Origin: Silene latifolia
Taxonomy: Eukaryota > Streptophyta > Magnoliopsida > Caryophyllales > Caryophyllaceae
DNA: 64,000 nt
NCBI RefSeq assembly: GCF_048544455.1
Contig: NC_133534.1
Span: forward strand, 221,244,292-221,308,291
Reading direction: 5' to 3'
Shown here: one piece after another, positions 55,505 to 64,000 of the stretch
Position numbering within the stretch: position 1 is the stretch's first letter
How the letters are laid out: each line of letters begins with the position of its first letter
The notes under the pieces: model-generated
Told to the model about the DNA's origin: nothing
Database searches by the model: none
Seen by the model: the letters and a program-made list of their open reading frames with translations, nothing else
Translations under genes and position numbers: made by a program

Positions 55505-58500
55505 ATGACTAATCGAGGTATGTGTCTCATTCTTGCATTGATCTTCTGTATTTGTTCAATTTTGGATCGAAAAAATTAGGGTTTATGACCCAATTGATCG
55601 AAAATTTGGGGCTTTTCCCTCAAATGCTTTTGCCTTGTCAAATTGACACTAGAAACGGGTAATTGGTAGTATAAGGAACATAACCATGTATTTGTTTCGA
55701 ATTTTCGTTGAATTTTTAGCCCTTGAGTGAATTTGAGACGGTTTCACAGCTAAACCGTAAATTGTTTCGAAAATAGCCTTAGGATTGTCCATTTGCGATG
55801 AAACTTGATATTTGGGATCCTTGGATTATGGGTAAACTTCCTATCATATCGGAATTTCGGTTTGTGATAGCTTTTTCAGGATACTTTTCTAGGGCATAAT
55901 CGCCGTTATAACGAAATGCTGCTGAAATTTCGACTTGAACCCGAAACTAGGCTACAAATTAGGCTTGACTTGACCCAAATTAACACATGAGTGATCGAGT
56001 TTGTGAGAATATGGCCAAAGATGGCAAGAAAAGAGCGGTTTCAGGGCTTCCAAAGGCTCGAAAATCCCTTAACCAAGGCTCGTCGTCACGTGACGCGGCC
56101 TAAATTTGCTTTAATGTTGCAGGTGATGAGGCTTCTACTTCTGGGAGTACTCCCATGGAGATAGATGCTGCTGTTGTTGAGGAGGCTTTAGAGAAGGCCT
56201 TCACCGCTGCGGTGATGGCTGCTGGGGACGAGATCCATTAGGAGGAGGCTGTTGAGGAGGAGGAGGCCCCGAGACGGGCCAACGTTGGACGAGGAGGTCG
56301 TCAGCTGAGAGGAGCTCCCGCGTGGGCTGAGACTTGGGAGAGTAGGCACTTGCTGTGGGCCGCAGAGGGTCACCTGTCCTACAGGACGGTGAAGAGCTTG
56401 GTAAATAGAAATTCACTACTCATCACCCACCTTCTTTCGTTTATTTGTTCATATTTCCTCCAATTTTTATTCGAAAAAACTAAAGATAGCTTTTGTTTCA
56501 AATCACAATAGGAGGCCGGGAACATCAGGTCGTTCTCGGGCTACACGACAGCGATGAAGTGCTACGAGCGGCTGTCGGTGGAGGAGTGCGCCATGATCGA
56601 GCGCGGAGCGTTCGGTGCCTTGGTGCAGGCCTAGAGGGATATCGCGAAGAGGAAGCTGCGGGCTAACCTTAGCCTGGTCTGCGCTTTCTTGGACCGATTA
56701 TGGGATACGACTTCCACGTTTCACATGCCTTTTGGTGAGGTGGGAGTTACTCTGGAGGACTACGGCATGATTTCTGGTCTGTCGTGTGGGACTGAGGCTG
56801 TGGAGTGGTCGGAGACTGCCATGAGGGTGGACTCGACCGAGGCTAGGAGGTTGATCGGCTGGAACTTGTCGCCGAGGGCTGTCACAGTGCCGGGCTTGGT
56901 GCCCAGCTCCTACGTTCGAGACTACTTTGCGAGAAAGATCCGGCACGGTGACGATTGACGGGAGGGAGACGGCTCCTCCTCCCTGTATAGCTGAGCAGAG
57001 GGCTCGTTTGTGGCTCTGGTGGTTTCTGTCTTCGATTTACCTCGGAGACAAGGGCGAGAGGCTGTCGACGAAGCTTCTTTCCTTCCTTTCTGACCTGAGC
57101 TCCCTAGGGCGTTGGGACTGGGTCACTACTGGCTTTGCGGTCCTCATCCGCTTTATGAGGGCCATGGTTCGTCCGGAGTTGATGGAGAAGGGGACTTCTT
57201 TCGCGTATCGGACCGGACTCTCGCCGGAGGTATGAACCTTCATTTAGACAAAAATCAATTCCTTTCTTTGCCAAATCATGAAAGATCGTTATTGACTATC
57301 TTGCTTTACAGGCGTGGGTGTACTCCTACTTCCCGGGCCTCGCGCCCAAGAGGACGGAGCCGCTGGAGAAGGCCTATCCCGTGGTGAGGGATTGGGTGAT
57401 GTGCAGGACGAAGAGCAAGCGTTCTTCTCACGGTGTCTACCGGCGGGACGTGAACGCTCTTCAGCTAGACAGTGTAAGCATCTCACTTATATTTATTCGC
57501 TTCTATATTGCCTTTAAATTGATCATAAGAATGATTCCTTTGTTTATCTTGTCCCAGTGGGTGCCCAGGCCTTGGGCGGAGTACGCTGGAGCGCCTCCTT
57601 TTGTGGCTGAGGTCCTTCGACCTAGGAGCTCGAGCCGGCTGCTGTTGAGGACGTCGATGGGTCTTGTGTGGTACTTGGGCGAGCGTTTGGCTCGTCAGTG
57701 CTCTCGGGATGTGTTGACGGTTCCCATCGATCCTCCTAGGACGATGTTCAGGGAGCCTTCTGAGGCTGAGAGGGAGGCGGATTTGGCTGGCGCTAGTGGT
57801 GACGCCCTCCTTCTTCCTGGCGAGGACTACTCGGCGTTCCTCTACGAAAGGTTGGCGTACTGGCCGGTAGTGGTGAGTATCTCTACTCTTCTTCTTTACT
57901 TGGTTTTGAAACTACGATGAAAGATCACCGATTAATGAGAAATATTTGGTTTTGCAAGAGGTTGAGGCAGCGGGCATCGAGCCCCCAGAGTACCCCGAGA
58001 CCCTCGAGTATACTGACGCGACCGGGAGAACGACGATCTCCGAGCTGCGTGACTTTGACGCTGGGCGATGATGATGCTGGCCCGGACGATCGGGCAAAGA
58101 TCGATTCGGAGGGTAAACCTCTAATTTTGTGTAATTTTTGTGTAAGAACACATTTGATTGAGTTTGTCCAATTATTGAGAGCTTCTTTTTATGAAGATGC
58201 AGGTTGCGCCGTCTCGGTTCGTGGCGTTATGGAGGGTGGCCAACCGGCTGCGAGCTACTGTCGTCGAGGCACTTGTCGGTGGTCGAGGCCGTCAGGTATG
58301 AACCTTGTGCCTGTTTAATTTTTGAATTTTGATTTTCCAACTTTTCTTGTAATTGCTTGGAATGATTGACATGAGCCAATTTTGTTGTTTACAAGGGGAC
58401 CGCGAGCTGGAGCGAGAGTTGGATCAGTCTCGGGAGGATACTGCTCGCTTGTTGAGGGAGCTCGAGGTTCGAGACGCCGAGATTGCTGCTCTTGCGGCAA

Positions 58501-58533
58501 GAGTTGCGGAGCTGGAGGGCGACCAACAGTAGC
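55505..58533 (+). pseudogene. antisense plant-mobile-domain (PMD) gene of Tat copy B, 8 exons
   Basis: Exons: 55505-55517, 56123-56400, 56512-57229, 57312-57473, 57558-57872, ~57958-58112, 58203-58295 and 58396-58533. Intron 1 runs GTATGTG...TTGCAG and joins ATG plus 10 nt to the frame beginning GDEASTSG. Exon 2 is acidic (EEAVEEEEAP). Exon 3 carries the PMD core: TFHMPFGEVGVTLEDYGMIS. Exons 4-5 continue the domain (WVYSYFPGLAP, WVPRPWAEYAG). Exon 8 encodes a probable coiled coil (DRELERELDQSREDTARLLR) to TAG 58531. Lesions: TAG in exon 2 (near 56238; GAG in copy A), TAG in exon 3 (near 56633), a frameshift near 56940, and the exon 6 acceptor CAG turned to CAA. The gene is opposite to pol. 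PMD is known from MAIN/MAIL proteins and from several transposon groups; the function here is unknown. Confidence 0.8.
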
Positions 58534-59186
58534 TTTGTTTAGTTTTTGTTTGTTTGTTGGCCGTATTTTGCACATTTGTACATTTTGGACCTTCATTTTG
58601 AACATTCTGGACTTTGTTTGGGGCTCGAGCCCCCAGTTTGTTGTACATTTCCCTTTTTGGTTGTATATAAGATGGCTTGAGTGCCTTTGCTGCTGGGTTG
58701 CGTTGCTTGTACCTGCAGGTTAGCTTTGAACAGGTTTGGTAGATGACGGTTTACGCCGTCATGCCGCCGAAATTTACATAGAAATCACGCAAAACATACA
58801 TTTGTATATATACATGGCCTGAATTAGCGCAAAATGAATGACTCAAAAGAATGCAAAAATTTTGCCGGAAATGACCGGACGGTAGGGAGGGTTACCCCCT
58901 AAAAAAAAGGAAAAAATAGAAATCTATAAGTTAGAAATGAGATGATTAAAAAAATGAAATAAATGGAATAAATTTAAATTTAGAGTTATTTCCTAAAATG
59001 AATATGTACAAGTGTGGTAAAATGACGAAAATGTCGATGTCGTCTCGAAATGCGTGCCCGCGGAATTAGGAAACACGAAATATGGTAACTTCCACGTATT
59101 TACCAAAATAATAACCCGTAGGAATAGGAAATTATTCGTCTAGGAATTAGAAAAGATCCAATGCGGAAAATCACAGAAGTTAAGCT
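58534..59186. other. spacer between the two antisense genes (copy B)
   Basis: Begins with a T/G-rich 3' flank of the PMD gene (CCAGTTTGTTGTACATT, then a poly-T-like stretch). It ends in sequence shared with 4328-4520 of copy A. No gene supported. Confidence 0.6.
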
Positions 59187-59252
59187 GAGGAAGAGGCGCA
59201 GCATGAGCTGCGTCCCTTTGAAGAGGCGCAGCAGGTGCTGCGCCTATTCCCA
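59187..59252. repeat. GCGCAGCA palindromic unit pair, locus a (copy B)
   Basis: GGAAGAGGCGCAGCATGAGC with TGCGTCCC, then GAAGAGGCGCAGCAGGTGCT with GCGCC. It lies ~45-100 bp upstream of the TATA box of the DUF7745-like gene. Confidence 0.78.
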
Positions 59253-59292
59253 GGTTGTTCCGTTCTGGCAGACTTTTGGAAACAGAAATTTG

Positions 59293-59300
59293 TATAAATA
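59293..59300 (+). promoter_or_regulatory. TATA box of the antisense DUF7745-like gene (copy B)
   Basis: TATAAATA in TTTGTATAAATAAAGACGTC, 87 bases before the ATG at 59387. Confidence 0.6.
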
Positions 59301-59386
59301 AAGACGTCGATGGAGCTTTTATTCACACAATTCTTTCGTCTCTTCTTCGTCTTTATTACATAAAACTCTCAAAATAATCCTTCATC

Positions 59387-60887
59387 ATGAATCCTTTAGA
59401 GGTTCGCTTACAAGAATGGACCAACGAATTTTCCAACACGGAGAAATATGATATGGGCGCCTATAAATCTTGGATCATTGCTGAGTTTGAAGCTTATAAA
59501 GGTTGTCAAACCATTCTTGGATGCTTGTCTTAATTATTGGGACCCGAATTACCATGTTTTTGCGTTCCCCGGAGGCGATATTTGCCCATTTCCTGAAGAA
59601 ATTGCTGCGATTGGTGGGTGGGACCCCGAACACTTGCCTGCCATTCCTTCTACTTCGCAAGGGTACAAGAGCAAATTTAGAGACTTGCTTGGGTTGACTA
59701 GACTTCAGGTGGACCGTTTAGTGACCTCGAAGGGAGTGCGAATGTTGGACTTCATTGACCGATTTATTAACAGGGCTGACCCCACCGTTTCTTATGTTGC
59801 CAGGCGAAGGGCATTTGGGTTTTGCTTGTTGCACGTGTATGTCTTCCAAGGGCATGTTGATGAAGACTTGAGAGGTGATCCCCGTCTTCTGGGCCTTGTT
59901 GAGCAAATGGAGCTGCGCAGGAGCCCAGCTTGTTTATGTCTATGAGAGATCCTTTTGGGCTTGGATAATAGGAAAGCCAATCGCGACCTACCGTATTTGG
60001 GAAGTCCCGTCATTCTGCAGGTAAAAGAACTTTTCTTCTCTTTTTCTCTTTTTTTTTTTCGTTTTTTTTTTGTTGTTGTTGTTGTTGTTGTCTAATACCC
60101 GTTTTTGGTAGGTTTGGCTTATGGAACGGCTTCGATTGATCAAGCCCCCAGTTCATGTTCCTTCTTATCATGCTCGTTCAATTGCAATGAGGACCAGGCT
60201 TTACATAGTGGACTTCACCCGAGTCTACAATTATTGGGAGAACAAACTGAAGAGTGATGATGACCCGTTGATTAGGTGATTGTGTCATGGTGGCACCTCA
60301 AATCTGTCACTAGAGTGTCTTCTTTGGATCCTACTCGGTCCGTGCGCATTCCTGGCTTGGAATTTATGGTGTGCATTTTCCCGGAAAGGCTGATGAGACA
60401 AGTTGGACTAAAACAGACAATCCCAAAGCTTGATACTGTCTCGCAGACTGCTGTGGCGCTTACTACGGAGAGCCGAAGGGAGTGGGCCATTAAATGGGCC
60501 CAAAGAAATGTATGGTTCTTGAACTCTTCTGCTAATGCCTTATGGGTGTCGGATTCTTATCTGCGATGGAGAAAAGCTACTACCCCGGAAGAGCGCAAGA
60601 GATTGAGGAAGCGCGAGCCCGTTGACTACAAGGTGCGCGAGGTGGAGAAAGTGAAGGAAAAGCATTTGACTGAGGGAGAGGAAGAAGCCGGGTTTCGAGT
60701 CGTTCATCCTTCGAAGAAACCGAAGACCTCTCCTGTCGTAGAGATGGTGACTGGCAAGAATGGGAAGTCTAGGCCTCGAGAAAGACCGTTGGTGATTAGG
60801 TCCGAAGTGGCGCAAGAGCGTCCGGCTCGAGGTCGTGACAAGAAATATGACAAAAATGACAAGGGCAAAGGGAAGATGGAAGAATAG
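59387..60887 (+). pseudogene. antisense DUF7745-like accessory gene of Tat copy B
   Basis: Two exons, 59387-60020 and 60112-60887, with an intron GTAAAAG...TTGGTAG containing T and GTT runs. Exon 1 starts MNPLEVRLQEWTNEF, has a frame break near 59505, then LNYWDPNYHVFAFPGGDICP and a helical part to LGSPVILQ, with one TGA near 59944. Exon 2 starts WLMERLRLIKPPVHVPSYHA; a one-base deletion near 60278 shifts the frame before SLDPTRSVRIPGLEFMVCIF. The tail is strongly charged and ends KNDKGKGKMEE. Copy A lacks the 60278 deletion but has its own TGA, so the common ancestor was probably intact. Family by resemblance to plant DUF7745; function unknown. Confidence 0.68.
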
Positions 60888-61430
60888 CTCGAGTCCTTAT
60901 TTATTATTTATTATTATTATTATTATTGTAATAAAAAGGTGGGGTTTTTAGAATCCTAGCCTATTCTATTTTTATTATGTAGCGTATTATTACTATTAGA
61001 AAATGAATGAAATAAATAAAAAAAAGTTAAATGGTTATGAAACCGTTGTGATTTTCTATTTATTATTCTTGTCGAATTCCAAATGCAATGCAAATGTCCT
61101 TCTATTTACATTTTAAAATAATGGGTTGTATCCTATAAAGGATTGCCTACGTATTCATTAAAAATGAAATCAAACCCTTGCGCGTAGTTCGAGTAAATGT
61201 AAAAGAATAATTGTTCAAAGCAAGAGCTTGTGATGAACTTAGAAAATAAGCAAGAGCTTTTGCTTACTCTAAAGGTGCGAATTTAGTTTATTTGATGATA
61301 TGAGGACGACAAAATTGTCAAAGTGCAAGAGCAAAGTGACATTAGCTTATTTCAGCTTGGCCAGGGGCCGTTTATTTAGTGCCACAAGAGCGACACGTGA
61401 GGTTACGCGAGGCGCGTTTTTGTTCCTATT
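60888..61430. other. spacer between antisense gene and pol (copy B)
   Basis: Convergent 3' ends flank this AT-rich stretch, with a TTATTATTA run near 60900-60925. Same as 2080-2616 of copy A. Confidence 0.6.
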
Positions 61431-62590
61431 CTAGGCATAGTACCGTTTTAGTTGGTCAAGGTTTGTTGGGTTGGAAAACTCATTCCCGTCTAGGTCTGTG
61501 ATTCTAACCGCACCCCCTAGGAGTATGGACTTGACTAGAAATGTTCCGGCCCAATTAGGTTTGAATTTTCCCCGTGGGTCAACAGGTAAAAGAGCTCTAA
61601 CCGATTTGAGTACTAAGTCTCCTTCCTTGATGTTTCTTGGCTTAACCCTTTTGTTGAAAGCTCGTTTGATACGTGCTTAATATGTTTGGACATTATGCAA
61701 GGCGCGTAGCCTACGTTCATCCAGGAGGATGAGTTCTTCATATCTATCCCTCTTCCAATCGGCTTCTGGGATTTGACTTTCGAGTAGAATACGCAAGGAT
61801 GGTATCTCTAGCTCGACCGGTTGTACAGCTTCCATGTCGTAGGTCAAATAGAAAGGGGTAGCCCCAGTGGGCGTCCTAACAGATGTACGATATCCCCACA
61901 AAGCAAAGGGTATCTTGCTTGGGCAATCTCGATAGTTGTCAATCATTTTCTTGAGAATTGTGACAACGTTTTTGTTTGCTGCTTCTACCGCGCCGTTAGT
62001 CTGTGGTCTATAGGGCGAAGAGTGGTGATGCCTAATTTTGTACTTGGCTAGAAATTGCTCATTCTCCGCTTGGAAATGTGATCCATTATCACTAATGATC
62101 TCATGTGGGCAACCGTATCGACAGATGATGTTGTTTTGTATGAACTTTGCCATATTTTTAGCCGTGAGACTAGTGTAGGAAGCCGCTTCTACCCATTTGG
62201 TGAAATAGTCGATCGCCACTAGGATGAAACAGTGACCTCTTGTTCCGGCTGGTGTTATCTTCCCGATTATGTCAATTCCCCAGGCAGAAAATGGCCAGGG
62301 AGAGGTCATCGTATAGAGCAATGAAGGAGGGATATGTTGTACATTCCCGAAGATTTGGCAATTGTGGCAATGTCTTACGTATTTGATGCAATCGGATTCC
62401 ATTGTGGTCCAATAATATCCCAGACGTGTGATTTTCTTTGCCATCATGGGCCCACTAATGTGAGGACCGCATTCTCCATCGTGGACTTCTTCCATCACCT
62501 TTCGTGCCTGTGAATGATCAAGGCAACGTAGGATTACACCAAGAGGTGTTCTTTTGTATAACTCTCCTTGCATGAGAACGTATTGGGTTG
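61431..62590 (-). pseudogene. integrase of Tat copy B
   Basis: Zinc finger ending CHNCQ (~62355), DDE core with GIDIIGKIT (~62270), SDNGSHF (~62085) and NGAVEAANKN (~61995), and a C-terminal domain down to the TAG at 61431-61433. A CAA-to-TAA change at ~61678 cuts the frame; copy A has CAA. The upstream border joins truncated RT sequence. Confidence 0.88.
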
Positions 62591-63967
62591 ATATGTAGCT
62601 CCGGCGTTGATCAAACCAAACGGCATGACCGTATAGCAATAGGTTCCCCATTGAGTGACAAAGGCGGTCTTATGCATGTCTTCTATGGCCATCTTGATTT
62701 GGTTATAACCCGCGGACCCATCCATGAAGGATAGTAATGCGTGGTCCGCAGTATTGTCCACCAATATGTCGATGTGTGGTAGAGGGAAGTCATCTTTAGG
62801 ACTGGCTTTGTTTAAGTCCCTAAAATCAACACAAACACGGATTCTCCCATCCTTTTTGGGTACAGGTACTATGTTGGCTACCCAGTCAGAATACTCGGAA
62901 ACTTTGATGAACCCGGCTTTGAATTGCTTGTCAACTTCTTCCTTAATTTTGAGAGCCCATTCCGTTCTCATTCGTCGAAGCTTCTGTTTTACAGGCTTGA
63001 AACCTGGCTTAATCGGGATTCTATGTTCGGCGATATCCCTGTCGATCCCTGGCATGTCCTTGTAGGACCAAGCGAAAATGTCTTTGAACTCGTTTAGGAG
63101 GTCTATGAAATTGGCCCTTTCGGTAGAGCTCAAGGTAGTCCCTATCCTAAGTTCTTGGGGTTCTAGTTCGGTTCCTACGTTGATGGGTTCGGTGTCCTCT
63201 ATTACTGGTCCCCCTTCCCTTTCCTGTAGTATTTCGTAGGGAGGTATTTCGATTGAGTCTGGGTCTTGGTCATCCTCAGTATCATCGTAAACAGAATTGC
63301 ACTCAAGATAACACAAAGAGTAAGCAGAACCTGATTTATTCATATTAAGGTTTGAGTAAAGTTGAAACAAAGAAGCCATCTGATCCATGGTCAGTGGCGG
63401 CAAAGGGACAGTGGTTGGGACATTTCCCGAACTATTGTGACTACTCGAGGCTAAGCTAGGAGAAACAGAGGGAATGGGGAAGACGACAGGAGGAGACTCC
63501 CTAATGACTTCTCTAGACTCCGACTCTGACTCGAATTCATTGTCTTCTGGTTCTCCTTTGAACATCTCTCCTTCTCCAGTGGTGAGCTTGAAGAGTCTTC
63601 CTTTATTTTTGGTCCACTTGACTGACTTTCTCCATCCTTTCTGCTGACTCGCGTTAGTTTATGTGATTAACGCGGTGGGGTTAAAGCGGTCGTCTTGAAG
63701 TATCATGGTAATGATCTCATCCTGCGCGGCTCTAATAAATCGATCCTCTCCGAACAATGGGCTAACAGCTTGTTCGTCTAAGCAAGGTGCTTGACGGGTT
63801 TTGACGGTAGGAACCGTTTCTGGAGGGATGAAGTAGCAATCGTGAAAGATCTTGATTCCAGCTAGCTTCCTCTCGAGGTAATGCCAAGGCTCGGGAAAAT
63901 CGTGATAGAGTTCTAGACTTCCTTCTTTAACAAAGTACCCATTTAGGGTGGGGAGATAGGGTCGCAT
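62590..63967 (-). pseudogene. pol linker and N-terminal RT half of Tat copy B
   Basis: 63967-63659 is a pol segment upstream of RT (IPPETVPTVKTRQAPC), cut by a TAA at ~63659. From 63565 downward come an acidic/Ser-Pro-rich linker and then RT: KKDGRIRVCVDFRDLN, KDDFPLPHIDILVDN and CYTVMPFGLINAGATYQ. Directly after that the sequence jumps to the region just before the integrase, so the YxDD half of RT and both RNase H domains are missing. Confidence 0.85.
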
Positions 63968-64000
63968 TTGGACTCCTACATGCTTACGGTTTTGGACTTG

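Larger units (their letters stand above)
51964..64000 (-). mobile_element. Tat-clade Ty3-gypsy element, copy B, 3' part
   Basis: Same family as copy A, in opposite orientation. On the minus strand, from the window edge: pol (with deletion), long 3' internal region with two plus-strand genes, polypurine tract, and a 2429 bp LTR. The left flank CACAA (51959-51963) is the target duplication candidate; its mate is off the window. Lesions differ from those of copy A. Confidence 0.9.

Noticed and set aside
55984-56122. An earlier start (ATG at 55984) for the PMD gene
   Set aside because: It meets stops in both copies, while the 13-nt first exon at 55505 with GTATGTG...TTGCAG joins cleanly to exon 2 in both.

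Overview
The window is plant nuclear DNA and is mostly a nested stack of transposable elements around one intact host gene. Several features point to a eudicot with a medium or large genome. There are long Tat/Ogre-Retand type Ty3-gypsy elements, a chromodomain Ty3-gypsy element, a plant L1-type LINE, Stowaway-like MITEs, a 5S-bearing Cassandra LTR, a Helitron, and plant-style GT-AG introns. The only clear host gene is an exocyst SEC15B homologue at 33966-36341 (minus). A caryophyllid origin is possible but rests only on a general impression of the repeat families.

Left part. Positions 1-11579 are the 3' part of a Tat-clade element on the plus strand: the pol end (RNase H, second archaeal-type RNase H, integrase), a long 3' internal region, and a 2.4 kb LTR. 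The 3' region carries two genes on the opposite strand. One is an intron-containing plant-mobile-domain (PMD) gene (5034-8058). The other is a two-exon DUF7745-like gene (2617-4136) with its own TATA box. Next is a leader segment (11585-12045). It is cut by a complete 12.0 kb element on the minus strand (12046-24047, target duplication GATAG, two ~3.2 kb LTRs) that has gag but no pol. Beyond it runs a decayed chromodomain Ty3-gypsy pol on the plus strand (24200-27851) with its 3' LTR from 28003. A Helitron-like element (30715-31284) follows.

Middle part. Positions 31285-36900 are the genic island: exon-like blocks on the minus strand (32090-33060), a Stowaway MITE, and SEC15B with a probable 5'UTR intron. 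Positions 37028-47540 are a 5'-truncated LINE on the minus strand. It is split inside its reverse-transcriptase FADD motif by a non-autonomous LTR element (39079-47053). One LTR of that element is itself hit by a 1.6 kb insertion (39459-41070) made of two ~700 bp inverted arms.

Right part. Positions 47541-51963 hold MITEs, a degenerate LTR-element fragment, and a Cassandra solo LTR (50390-50704). Positions 51964-64000 are a second copy of the left-hand Tat family in opposite orientation. It has the same 3' LTR, the same two antisense genes (55505-58533 and 59387-60887, here on the plus strand), and a pol that lost the RT C-terminus and both RNase H domains.

The most interesting system is this Tat family. 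Each copy carries two spliced antisense accessory genes. A near-palindromic GCGCAGCA/TGCTGCGC unit recurs at five matching places: three in the LTR and one upstream of each antisense gene. The TATA region of the DUF7745-like gene resembles the LTR promoter. Both copies are decayed by different lesions, so the shared layout is ancestral to the family. All comparisons were made by eye; no alignment or database search was run.
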